Shown: positions 42,651 to 53,087 of the stretch, in pieces
Layout of the letters: every line of letters begins with the position of its first letter
How positions within the stretch are numbered: the stretch's first letter is position 1
NCBI GenBank assembly: GCA_015062495.1
Contig: SUUN01000001.1
Coordinates: 223,069-287,068 of the forward strand
Origin: Alphaproteobacteria bacterium
GTDB lineage: Bacteria > Pseudomonadota > Alphaproteobacteria > Rs-D84
Direction: 5' to 3'
DNA length: 64,000 nt
The notes under the pieces: model-generated
Seen by the model: the letters and a program-made list of their open reading frames with translations, nothing else
What the model was told of the DNA's origin: nothing
Database searches by the model: none
Program-made: the position numbers and the translations under genes

Positions 42651-43532
42651 ATGAAAAAAGTTGCCGTTTTATATATTGCACTGGGGCGATATGTATCTTT
42701 CTGGAAAGGGTTCTATGAATCATGCGAAAAATACCTGGGGCCATGTGAAAAGGAATACTTTATATGGACCGACAATAATGTCTTTGATTATTCAGACGCA
42801 AAAAATGTACATGTTATACACGCCCAGAAAAAGGGATGGCCATATGATACACTGTTGCGGTTTGAAATGTTTTTGCAACGCGAAAAAGAACTGAAAGAAT
42901 TTGATTATATCTATTTCTTTAATGCAAATATGGAATTTGTAAATCCTGTGGATTTAGCCGAAATTACACCACGCGAATGGCACGACGGATTGGTCGCGGG
43001 CAGTCACCCGGGACGCCGTGGCGACGTGTTGTCAGGCAATCCAGACGCATTCGGATACGAACGCAGACCAGAATCAACCGCATACGTACCATACGGCAAG
43101 GGAAAACACTATGTCTGTGGCGCATTTAACGGCGGGACAAGTGAAGCGTTTCTGGAAATGTGCAGAAAACTGAAAAAGAATATCCAAATCGATTTAGATA
43201 ACGACATTATTGCACGCGTTGATGATGAATCGCACCTGAATGCATATTTAATAGATAAAAAATATCTGCTGTGTGGGCGCGCGTACGGATTCCCAGAAAA
43301 AAAGATAAAATATGTAAACCCAATTGAAATGGCGATGATTAAAATTGTCTCGCGGCACAAGGGACACCCAAAATACGGCGGTGTACGGTGGCTGCGCGGA
43401 CAGACAGAACGAAAAATTCCAAACAATTGGTTCATACGCAATGTTATGATACCGGGATGCAAGGTTGTGTCTGTGTTTATTCCGTCGAAAAAATATAGAA
43501 ATAAAGTAAAAAAATATTTCGGTTCAATTTAA
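42651..43532 (+). CDS. GT6 family glycosyltransferase (ABO/alpha-1,3-Gal(NAc) transferase-like)
   Basis: A 293-residue retaining glycosyltransferase resembling vertebrate histo-blood-group ABO transferases. Features in order: VAVLYIALGRYVSFW, RFEMFLQ, the FFNANMEF motif in which NAN replaces the metal-binding DxD as in other bacterial GT6 enzymes, GSHPG, YVCGAFNGGTSEAF, and DDESHLNAYLIDKK. The C-terminus is basic, suggesting membrane association. The likely reaction is transfer of Gal or GalNAc in alpha-1,3 linkage to a surface glycan without a metal. AGGAG lies 6 bp before the ATG inside a hairpin. Confidence 0.85.
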   Translation: MKKVAVLYIALGRYVSFWKGFYESCEKYLGPCEKEYFIWTDNNVFDYSDAKNVHVIHAQKKGWPYDTLLRFEMFLQREKELKEFDYIYFFNANMEFVNPVDLAEITPREWHDGLVAGSHPGRRGDVLSGNPDAFGYERRPESTAYVPYGKGKHYVCGAFNGGTSEAFLEMCRKLKKNIQIDLDNDIIARVDDESHLNAYLIDKKYLLCGRAYGFPEKKIKYVNPIEMAMIKIVSRHKGHPKYGGVRWLRGQTERKIPNNWFIRNVMIPGCKVVSVFIPSKKYRNKVKKYFGSI

Positions 43533-43560
43533 AAATCCCGCCAATCGGCGGGATTTTTAT
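43533..43560. terminator. bidirectional terminator between the GT6 and HU genes
   Basis: ATCCCGCC-AATC-GGCGGGAT stem with A-run left and T-run right. Confidence 0.9.
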
Positions 43561-43576
43561 TATAAATCGAAACGAT

Positions 43577-43849
43577 TTAGTTCAAAGCTTCTTTCAATGC
43601 TTTACCTGGTTTGAATTTAGGCTGGGTAGAAGCTGGGATTTTGATAGCAGCACCAGTCTGAGGATTGCGGCCTGTTGTTGCTTTGCGTTTTGCAGTTGCA
43701 AATGTACCAAAACCAACCAAGCGAACTTCGCCTTTCTTTTTCAAAACTTTTGTAACTGTGTTGATGAATGCATCCAAGCATGCAGCGGCAGTTGCCTTGG
43801 TAACGTCAACTTCGTTTGCGATTGCTTCAATCAATTGCTGTTTGTTCAT
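43577..43849 (-). CDS. hupB: HU family DNA-binding protein
   Basis: A 90-residue HU. It has MNKQQLIEAIANEV, LVGFGTFATAKRKA and the DNA-binding arm with GRNPQTGAAIKIPAS, ending with FKPGKALKEALN. The start at 43849 follows AAAGGAG. Length and motifs are canonical, and the gene is monocistronic. Confidence 0.95.
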   Translation of the reverse strand: MNKQQLIEAIANEVDVTKATAAACLDAFINTVTKVLKKKGEVRLVGFGTFATAKRKATTGRNPQTGAAIKIPASTQPKFKPGKALKEALN

Positions 43850-44043
43850 GTTGTTTCTCCTTTCATAGAATTTTATTATAAGGTGTCCCGCAGTTCCAAT
43901 GGACATTCCTTGTACTGCTTGTCCGAATCGTAGAGAATTCCGCGCTTTAAGTCAAGTCAATAATTAAAAAATCCCAGATTTTTGCAATGTTGACAAATTC
44001 TGGTTTAAAAAAACCGCCGATTGGCGGTTCGATTAGCAACTTA

Positions 44044-45291
44044 TTATTTACTTAGACAGTTTGCAAATGATTGCGACACCAACGATTCTTCGGCATCGGT
44101 CATTTGCGCAACCGGAACAACAAAACAGCGCGCACTGTCACGCAGTACAAATACCTTGGTCCCGCGGGTGTATGCCGTTTTCATATTGTCAATCTGGGCA
44201 CTGGTCAAGAATGCGTTCTGGGTCGTTGATGGCAACGACATTGCCGCATTTATAATCTGAAACGCGCGATCGAATGTATAGATTTCATCGCTGAGGGATC
44301 GAACCTCCATCCAAATTGACTGATTTTCATATGGATTTTCGATTCTTTGATCCGTTGTTGGGAATGCAGCGTTTACCGCCAGGGCCGCAACCGTTTGCAG
44401 GGCCGTTGGCTGGGACGAATCTGTACCATGCGATACTGTGTTCAACTGCATATTATCGCCACACGCCAGATTCATGCGATTTGTATAGCCCGCCAAGACT
44501 GCGTCAACGGCAGCCTGCCAATCTTCGCCCTTTTTGTTTAAATCCAGACTGACGATTTTTTCGGCCCAGCCCCAAATGTTTGCACCAACATTACCGGCAT
44601 TGGCAAAGCGGGTAACCATTTCCGCACTGCCCCCCGGGACACCTGCGCCACAATAATCGGTCAATTGTGTGGTTAGCATACTGGACGTTTCGTTACCATA
44701 GGCAAGCGCGACAGAATGACATGACATCGCGGCTTCTAGTTCCTGGCGACGCTGAATACACAGGTCGGAATTAGATTTTGACAACTGGGTCGCCATATTT
44801 GACATCGACAGATATGACATTAATTCCTGTTGCACATATGACGGGCACAGACGCGCAGCCGTATTCATGCCACCGGTGGAATTTTTTGTGTTTGCGCCAT
44901 ACTGGGGCAATAAAATTTCCGTATCACGTTGCAGACACAACAATGCATAATTGTACAATTCGCTTTCCGTTGCATACTGGCACTTTGATTCACGCTGGCC
45001 AGGGACGACGGTGACGTCACCGCAATAATCCGACAGGCATTTGAAAATCTTTTCCCGACAGGCCGTATCAACATCAGGCTGGGTCACCATGAAATAATTG
45101 TTACGTTGGTTCATTTTATAGGTATTCGCAATGCCCGCGTTACCACGCAGACCACCCGATGACGTTGGGGTCTGAATCGCCAGACCGCGATTGCGATCCG
45201 ATGCGCCAACCGTACCGGCAGATACCGCAAATGCGCCGTTTGCCAACAAACATGCGCCAACCAAGCCAAAAACACACAGAAAATGCTTCAT
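44044..45291 (-). CDS. secreted protein of unknown function
   Basis: A 415-residue exported protein with a signal peptide (residues about 1-22, ending GAFA) and a disordered Gly/Ser/Thr-rich start. The chain is predominantly helical with about a dozen scattered Cys (FKCLSDYCGD, LLCLQRD, DLCIQRRQEL, MSCHS, SARCFVV). No catalytic motif was recognised. The FKCLSDYCG and CIQRRQELEAAMSC segments suggest disulfide-stabilised helices. It is monocistronic and divergent from prfB. Confidence 0.7.
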   Translation of the reverse strand: MKHFLCVFGLVGACLLANGAFAVSAGTVGASDRNRGLAIQTPTSSGGLRGNAGIANTYKMNQRNNYFMVTQPDVDTACREKIFKCLSDYCGDVTVVPGQRESKCQYATESELYNYALLCLQRDTEILLPQYGANTKNSTGGMNTAARLCPSYVQQELMSYLSMSNMATQLSKSNSDLCIQRRQELEAAMSCHSVALAYGNETSSMLTTQLTDYCGAGVPGGSAEMVTRFANAGNVGANIWGWAEKIVSLDLNKKGEDWQAAVDAVLAGYTNRMNLACGDNMQLNTVSHGTDSSQPTALQTVAALAVNAAFPTTDQRIENPYENQSIWMEVRSLSDEIYTFDRAFQIINAAMSLPSTTQNAFLTSAQIDNMKTAYTRGTKVFVLRDSARCFVVPVAQMTDAEESLVSQSFANCLSK

Positions 45292-45352
45292 GGTAAAATC
45301 CCTCTCGTTGCGTTCATTTTATCACAACCGTTTGCAAAAGGCAAACATTCAT

Positions 45353-45380
45353 TTGATTTAGAAAAATTAACTGATATGAT
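45353..45380 (+). promoter_or_regulatory. promoter of prfB with near-zero leader
   Basis: TTGATT (45353-45358), 16-bp spacer, TATGAT (45375-45380). The prfB ATG is at 45388, at the expected start point. Confidence 0.5.
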
Positions 45381-45387
45381 ATGTGTT

Positions 45388-46456
45388 ATGATTATAGCAA
45401 CAGAAGTTTTATCGCAAATCCACGACGACATTTCTGCCGTCAGGGGGTTTCTTTGACCCCGAAAAATTACAATCACAGATTGACGAACTGAATATTCAGG
45501 CAAACGACCCGGAACTGTGGAATAATCCAGATAATGCACGGGCAATTTTACAAAAGAAATCCGGTTTGGAAAAGACGTTGGACGAACTGGTTCACATGGA
45601 ATCAGAATATGCGACACTGCGCGAGTTGTACGAAATAGCACCAGATGATGCGGATGTGTTGGGCGCAATCGAAAAACTGGGCGATATGGCGCACCGGGCA
45701 AAGTTTATTACCCTGTTTCGTGAACCTGCCGATGGAAACGGGGCGTTTTTGTTTATCCAGGCCGGCGCAGGCGGGACGGAGGCACAAGACTGGGCCCAGA
45801 TGATGTCCCGAATGTATGCACGCTGGGCCGAACGGCACGGATTTACAACCGAAGTTATCGAAGAACACGAAGGCGATACAGCCGGAATTAAAAATATCAC
45901 TTATCGTATATCTGGTGAACGGGCGTATGGATGGTTAAAGAACGAGATTGGCGTACACAGACTGGTACGTATTTCCCCATTTAATGCGAACGGAAAACGA
46001 CAGACCAGTTTCGCGTCTGTTGATGTTTGGCCGGATATTGATGATACAATCGAAATCGAAATTAACGACAAGGATTTACGTATCGATACATATCGCGCAT
46101 CGGGCGCAGGTGGCCAGCACGTTAACAAAACTGACAGCGCGGTTCGCATTACCCATATACCAACCAATACTGTTGTAACATGTCAAAACGAACGCAGCCA
46201 GATTCAGAACAAAGAAATGGCGATGAAGATGCTGCGCAGCAAGTTGTATGAACTGGAAATGCAAAAACGCGCCGAGGCCGAAGATGCCGCCAAGGCCGCC
46301 CAGAAAAAAATTGAGTGGGGCAGCCAGATTCGAAACTATGTCCTGTATCCGTATCAGTTGGTAAAAGATGTGCGGACGGGTGTTGAAAAGACCGATTCCG
46401 ACGCCGTACTGGATGGCGATTTAGACGATTTTATGTTGGCAAGTTTACAGCAATAA
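45388..46456 (+). CDS. prfB: peptide chain release factor 2, with programmed +1 frameshift
   Basis: RF2 releases the nascent chain at UGA and UAA. The first 22 codons (from ATG 45388) end at an in-frame TGA (45454-45456) inside the classical sequence AGGGGG-TTT-CTT-TGA-C. Slipping +1 on CTT continues with LDPEKLQ and gives 355 residues in total. Domain features are GAGGTEAQDW, the catalytic GGQ in SGAGGQHVNKT and the anticodon-mimic region. The shift autoregulates RF2. Many sequences lose the first 22 residues if the shift is ignored. Confidence 0.95.
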
Positions 46457-46457
46457 A

Positions 46458-46484
46458 AAATCCCGCATTTTGCGGGATTTTTTG
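46458..46484 (+). terminator. terminator of prfB
   Basis: AATCCCGCA-TTT-TGCGGGATT stem with a T-run. Confidence 0.9.
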
Positions 46485-46512
46485 AGACATGAGATATGAG
46501 ACATGAGATATG
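46479..46512 (+). repeat. terminator-linked dispersed repeat, tandem copy
   Basis: GAGACAT GAGATAT GAGACAT GAGATAT GAGA directly after the prfB terminator: a run of 7-8 bp GAGAYAT units. Confidence 0.6.
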
Positions 46513-46523
46513 AGAAAAATAGG

Positions 46524-46548
46524 AATCCCCCAGGTGGGGGATTTTTAT
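46524..46548. terminator. hairpin at the end of the class A PBP gene
   Basis: AATCCCCC-AGGT-GGGGGATT stem overlapping the PBP stop; the T-run is stronger on the plus strand. Confidence 0.65.
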
Positions 46549-48317
46549 TTAGTCACTATTTCACGAAATATTTCCGCCGGGATTGTGCCACCTGTGATTT
46601 TAGAATCCATGGGGGCAAAGTCGTCGTTGCCCATCCAGATACCAATAATCAATTCACGCGTTGCGCCAACAAACCATGCGTCGCGATTTTCATTACTGGT
46701 GCCGGTTTTACCACCCAAAACACCGTCTGCGCGGGCGCGACCGCCCGTGCCACCCGGCGCAATTACATCCGCCAATAATGCCGTCATTGATGCGACCGTG
46801 TGGGGCTGTAATATAGTAATCGGGTCGGATGGATTGCGTTCATAGATTATGTTGCCAGACATGTCTGTGATTTTCGTAATCGAATAAGGTCGCACAGATT
46901 GACCTTTGTTCCAGATAACCGCATAGATCTTTGTTAAATCCAGCAAACTCATTTCCGACGCACCCAGGACCGTTGAATATTCGCGACGCAATTTCGTACC
47001 AACACCCAAACGCCCCGCCATAGACAACACCGAATCAATACCATATAATTCGGTCAACTTTAACGGAACGGAATTAACACTTTTTGCGAATGCGGTCGCC
47101 AATGTAATATCGCCATAATATCGTTCGTTATAATTTTTTGGGTTGTAATCGCCAATTGCAAATGGGGAATCATTAACATAACTGTCCGGCAACAATCCGT
47201 TTTCAAGCGCAACCAGATAGACCACAGGTTTAAACGTACTGCCCGGTTGACGTGGGGATGTGGCACGATTAAACTGGCTGTGCTGATAATCTGTTCCGCC
47301 TGACATTGCACGAATTGCACCATCGGGATTCATGGCAACAACAGCGGCCTGGTGCGGGGTGGCGCGGGATGGCAAAATCGCGGCAATGTGGTCCTGTAAC
47401 TTCATATCCAGGGTGGTATGGACATACATGTCTGAATCAAATGTCCCGATTGTCGATTTTAATTCATCCATTACAAAGTCAGTCCAATAACGATACAGGT
47501 TTGTATCAATCGCGCCAGTTGCAGGTTTTAATGACTGGGCGGCGGCACGGGCCTGGTTTATTGTGATGTAGCCCTGGTGTACCATTTGGGTTAAAACCGT
47601 GCGGGCGCGCGCGATATTTTTTTCAGGATTACGCAGGGGGCTGTACGTGGTGGGTGCTTTTAACATAGCGGCGATCTGGGCCGATTGCCCGATTGATAAC
47701 CCGGTTGCCGGCACACCGAACATAGCACGCGACGCAGCATCAATACCACGCAAACCACCAACCAAAGACACACGGTTCATATATAAATCCAAAATCTGAT
47801 TTTTGTTAAAACGATTTTCCAACCAATATGACAAGATTAATTCTTGGACTTTGCGGGAAATCTTTTTTTCGCGCGATAAAAATATATTCTTGGCCGTTTG
47901 TTGGGTGATGGTTGAACCACCCGACGCCATGCGACCAGACGCCAAATTGCCAAATACCGCGCGTGTTATGCCACGGATATCAATTGGGCCATGTTGAAAA
48001 AATCGTTTATCTTCGATTGCGACAATCGCCTGCCATACATGTGGGGGCAATGTTTCGACCGATACAGGCGTGCCCATAATACGATTAGCACTGCGGATTT
48101 CATGACCGTCTTTATCCAAAAACACAACCGCCGCATCGCGCGTTTCGTGCAGTATTGCGTCCAACGACGGCATACGCAGGTATATCACCGAAACATAGCC
48201 AGCAATCGCCACACATCCCAACAAGAATAAATTTAAACACCATACCAACAATCGCCGTTTTAGCGACGGCGTCGGACGTTCACAATTAATCTTTTTTTCA
48301 GATTTACGTGGCAACAT
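46545..48317 (-). CDS. class A penicillin-binding protein
   Basis: A 590-residue bifunctional peptidoglycan synthase. A cytoplasmic basic tail and one membrane span are followed by the GT51 domain with EDKRFF (catalytic Glu), GGSTITQQTAKN and KNQILDLYMN. The transpeptidase domain has SPRQPGSTFKP (catalytic Ser), SVNS and GGKTGTS. It is shorter than E. coli PBP1a and lacks its large insertions. The start at 48317 has GGGGG close upstream. It polymerises and cross-links glycan strands. Confidence 0.93.
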   Translation of the reverse strand: MLPRKSEKKINCERPTPSLKRRLLVWCLNLFLLGCVAIAGYVSVIYLRMPSLDAILHETRDAAVVFLDKDGHEIRSANRIMGTPVSVETLPPHVWQAIVAIEDKRFFQHGPIDIRGITRAVFGNLASGRMASGGSTITQQTAKNIFLSREKKISRKVQELILSYWLENRFNKNQILDLYMNRVSLVGGLRGIDAASRAMFGVPATGLSIGQSAQIAAMLKAPTTYSPLRNPEKNIARARTVLTQMVHQGYITINQARAAAQSLKPATGAIDTNLYRYWTDFVMDELKSTIGTFDSDMYVHTTLDMKLQDHIAAILPSRATPHQAAVVAMNPDGAIRAMSGGTDYQHSQFNRATSPRQPGSTFKPVVYLVALENGLLPDSYVNDSPFAIGDYNPKNYNERYYGDITLATAFAKSVNSVPLKLTELYGIDSVLSMAGRLGVGTKLRREYSTVLGASEMSLLDLTKIYAVIWNKGQSVRPYSITKITDMSGNIIYERNPSDPITILQPHTVASMTALLADVIAPGGTGGRARADGVLGGKTGTSNENRDAWFVGATRELIIGIWMGNDDFAPMDSKITGGTIPAEIFREIVTK

Positions 48318-48410
48318 TTCCCCCTGGTACAGGAATATTAGCATAAACAACTTGCGTTTTGCAAAAGTTTATATTTATAATCTTAGCACAGAATGAAAGG
48401 ATTGGGAAAT

Positions 48411-49061
48411 ATGAAAAAATTAGCATTTATTTTGGCGGTTTTAACGGCTGTGCCGGCATGCGCCGAAGAATACTGGGATGACGGATATGATTATACGGCC
48501 ACGAACGTGGCGACGGTTCGTCGTGACAACTATGTTGGTATTCGGTTGCATAAAAACGAAAGCATCGCGTTTAAATATGATGTGAGTGGTGGTGGCGACA
48601 CAACATTACGCAAAGACAACTGGGGTTTCGGGGCGGTTGTTGGCAATCGATTAAGCGACCATGTCAAGGTTGAATTTGAAACAATGTACACCGGTGCAAG
48701 CCAGGTGAAACGCGGCAACGATTTTGACTTTGATATTTGGGCGAATATGTTCAATGTATACCTGTTCCAGGAATACGCGGGGGCAATTGCGCCGTATGCA
48801 GGACTGGGGATTGGTTTTGCCAGCATTTGGGGCGACGTAGGTGCGCCGGGCGGACATATGTCTGATTCTGTGTTTGATTTGTCATTCAGCGCAATGATTG
48901 GTGTTAACTTTGCGTTAAACGAACGGGTGGATTTAAACCTGGGGATAAAATACCAGTACTATGGCGAGGTAGAACACGAATTACACGGCGCAGAATTTGC
49001 CACCACAGATGTTGATGCGACCGAATTCTATTTCGGGGCGGTATATAAATTTGGGATGTAA
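48411..49061 (+). CDS. outer-membrane beta-barrel protein
   Basis: A 216-residue protein with a signal peptide (MKKLAFILAVLTAVPACA) and alternating hydrophobic strands typical of an eight-stranded barrel (VGIRLHKN, FGAVVGNRL, VKVEFETMYTG, APYAGLGIGFASIWG, LNLGIKYQYYG). It ends with VYKFGM, close to the aromatic end needed for barrel insertion. It resembles small OmpA/OmpW-like or surface-antigen barrels, but the ligand is unknown. Confidence 0.85.
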   Translation: MKKLAFILAVLTAVPACAEEYWDDGYDYTATNVATVRRDNYVGIRLHKNESIAFKYDVSGGGDTTLRKDNWGFGAVVGNRLSDHVKVEFETMYTGASQVKRGNDFDFDIWANMFNVYLFQEYAGAIAPYAGLGIGFASIWGDVGAPGGHMSDSVFDLSFSAMIGVNFALNERVDLNLGIKYQYYGEVEHELHGAEFATTDVDATEFYFGAVYKFGM

Positions 49062-51101
<2,040 letters not shown>

Positions 51102-51103
51102 GT

Positions 51104-51126
51104 AAAAACCCGCCAAATGGCGGGTT
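51104..51126. terminator. bidirectional terminator between ligA and secG
   Basis: AACCCGCC-AAAT-GGCGGGTT stem; T-rich tail to the right, A-run to the left. Confidence 0.85.
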
Positions 51127-51128
51127 TG

Positions 51129-51455
51129 TTATTCGGATATTGGTGTTGGTTCAGATTGTGGTTGGGGCGCGGATTCCTGGTGCACAATTTCGTTGCGCAA
51201 ATCACTTTGTGGTGCGGACATATCCGATTTTGCCGACACAAGTGCCAACGCAGCACACAAAACAAAGAATATCGTCGCCAACCATGCCGTCGCACGCGTC
51301 AAGAAATTACCCGCCGCCGCGCCAGTTAACGCGCCACCAAACATCGATGCCGCAGAAGAACCAGACATGCCAGACCCTTCGGATTTTTGTAATAAAATCA
51401 GGCCAATCATCATAACTGCAACGATAATTAATAATACCAATAAAATAGAAAACAT
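51129..51455 (-). CDS. secG: preprotein translocase subunit SecG
   Basis: A 108-residue SecG, part of the SecYEG channel. Two membrane spans (about 4-22 and 54-74) flank the conserved loop LLQKSEGSGMSGSSAASMFGG (given here in parts: LLQKSEGSG and AASMFGG). A polar tail with Pro/Gln/Glu follows. Length and order are normal. It is followed by rnc and lepB upstream on the same strand, forming a possible lepB-rnc-secG transcription unit. Confidence 0.93.
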   Translation of the reverse strand: MFSILLVLLIIVAVMMIGLILLQKSEGSGMSGSSAASMFGGALTGAAAGNFLTRATAWLATIFFVLCAALALVSAKSDMSAPQSDLRNEIVHQESAPQPQSEPTPISE

Positions 51456-51488
51456 TTCTTACCCTTATGTTTGTTGTTTGCGTTGATT

Positions 51489-52136
51489 TTAATTCGCGCC
51501 ATTGGTTTTTGCAAGCATTTTCAATAATTCGGCCGCGGCGGCGGTACTGGCCGCCTTTTTAGAATCACCAGACGCGATTGCAAATTGTCCCAATGCCGTC
51601 ACACGAACGTGGAAAATCGGATTGTGGGATTCGCCGTGTCCGATTCCGTATTCGTATAAAGGCAATTGGCCCTTGGCGGTTTTTTGAACCAATTCTTGCA
51701 ATTCTGTTTTAGGATCTTTTGGGGCAACAATGTCGCGGGCGGCCAGTTCGCGCCACAAATTCGCAATCACAGCACACGCGGCATCAAACCCACCGTCAAT
51801 ATAGATTGCGCCGAATATAGCCTCCATCGCGTTGGCCAACATGTGTTTTGTGCGCCCCGCAGTCATATGACCATGACGTACACGCTGGTGCAGGTTCAGA
51901 CTGCGCGCCATTGAACCAAGTGTTTCGGTCGACACCAATTGCGCGTGACGACGCGCCAATTCGCCTTCGTTTTCACATGGATACATTTCCATCAGCAAAT
52001 CTGCAACAGACAACCCCAATACACGGTCGCCAATAAATTCCAATCGTTCGTTATTGTGTATCGAATTTACACCACTTTGTGTTAAAGCCAAATCCAACAG
52101 TGATTTATTCTTGAATTCGTATCCTAGTTCTTTCAT
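51489..52136 (-). CDS. rnc: ribonuclease III
   Basis: RNase III cleaves double-stranded RNA, including rRNA precursors. The 215-residue protein has the nuclease signature NERLEFIGDRVLGL, the metal-binding Glu in NAMEAIFGAIYID, and a C-terminal dsRNA-binding domain (DPKTELQELVQ, ASGDSKKAASTAAA). Its start lies 1 bp from the lepB stop, the common lepB-rnc arrangement. Confidence 0.96.
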   Translation of the reverse strand: MKELGYEFKNKSLLDLALTQSGVNSIHNNERLEFIGDRVLGLSVADLLMEMYPCENEGELARRHAQLVSTETLGSMARSLNLHQRVRHGHMTAGRTKHMLANAMEAIFGAIYIDGGFDAACAVIANLWRELAARDIVAPKDPKTELQELVQKTAKGQLPLYEYGIGHGESHNPIFHVRVTALGQFAIASGDSKKAASTAAAAELLKMLAKTNGAN

Positions 52137-52137
52137 T

Positions 52138-53016
52138 TTAATCTATCCCCATACCAAATCTGTCCCAACGCATTTTGTTGCCCCAGTTCCAAACGGCCAA
52201 CATAGGCGCATAATAATTGTGCGAGTACCAGATAAACCAAACATCACCCAAAACATTATCGCGGGGCACAAAACCAACGTCACCGCGGCTGTCGCCACTG
52301 TTGTCGCGATTATCACCCATAAAGAAGTAATGGTTTTCAGGCACAACAAATAATTCTGTGTTATCAAAATAGGCATTGTCCGCCATTTCAATTATACTGT
52401 GCGAAACACCGTTCGGCAGCGTTTCTGTATATTCGGTCGCATTAAATACACCGCACGCGCCGTTGTACATGTGGCAAAAATCATCAGGCTTGTACTCAAT
52501 CGTGTAATTAAATTCAGCCGGTTTATTATCAACCCAGATTTTATTACCCTTAATCGACATGTTGTCGCGATAGTATCCGACCGAACGCATAGACTTAGGC
52601 AACACAGCAACAATATATGGACGCGGATTTTCACGCGGAACAATCGTGCCATTGATATGCAGACGACCATCAATCATCTGAATTTTATCGCCAGGTTTGC
52701 CAATCAGACGTTTGACGTAATCCTGGTGTTCATTAATGGGATTACGGAATACTATAACGTCGCCGATTTCAGGTTCTGTGGCCCAGAAACGGCCGTCCCA
52801 CATTTTCCAAGAACCAAATGGGAACGAATAACGCGAATAACCATATGCCCATTTTTCTACGAAAATATGGTCGCCAACGTGCAGTGTCGGTATCATCGAC
52901 CCAGACGGAATGTTAAATGGTTCAAGCAGAAAACTGCGGAAAACAATCGCAATCAACGCCCCATAAAAAATCGTATTAAACCATTCACGGGCAGCATTTT
53001 TATTCTTGGCAGGCAT
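52138..53016 (-). CDS. lepB: signal peptidase I
   Basis: LepB removes signal peptides from exported proteins. The 292-residue enzyme has one N-terminal membrane span, the catalytic Ser in PSGSMIPTL, the catalytic Lys in DYVKRLIG, and GDNRDNSGDSR. A Cys-containing insertion of about 60 residues lies before GDNRDNS. Its role matches the many secreted proteins here. It is coupled to rnc. Confidence 0.96.
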   Translation of the reverse strand: MPAKNKNAAREWFNTIFYGALIAIVFRSFLLEPFNIPSGSMIPTLHVGDHIFVEKWAYGYSRYSFPFGSWKMWDGRFWATEPEIGDVIVFRNPINEHQDYVKRLIGKPGDKIQMIDGRLHINGTIVPRENPRPYIVAVLPKSMRSVGYYRDNMSIKGNKIWVDNKPAEFNYTIEYKPDDFCHMYNGACGVFNATEYTETLPNGVSHSIIEMADNAYFDNTELFVVPENHYFFMGDNRDNSGDSRGDVGFVPRDNVLGDVWFIWYSHNYYAPMLAVWNWGNKMRWDRFGMGID

Positions 53017-53087
53017 ATATAATCCTTTGGTTATCGTGAGTATATTAAAACTTGCGCAAAGTTAATTCAAGTTATAATATGCAAAGC

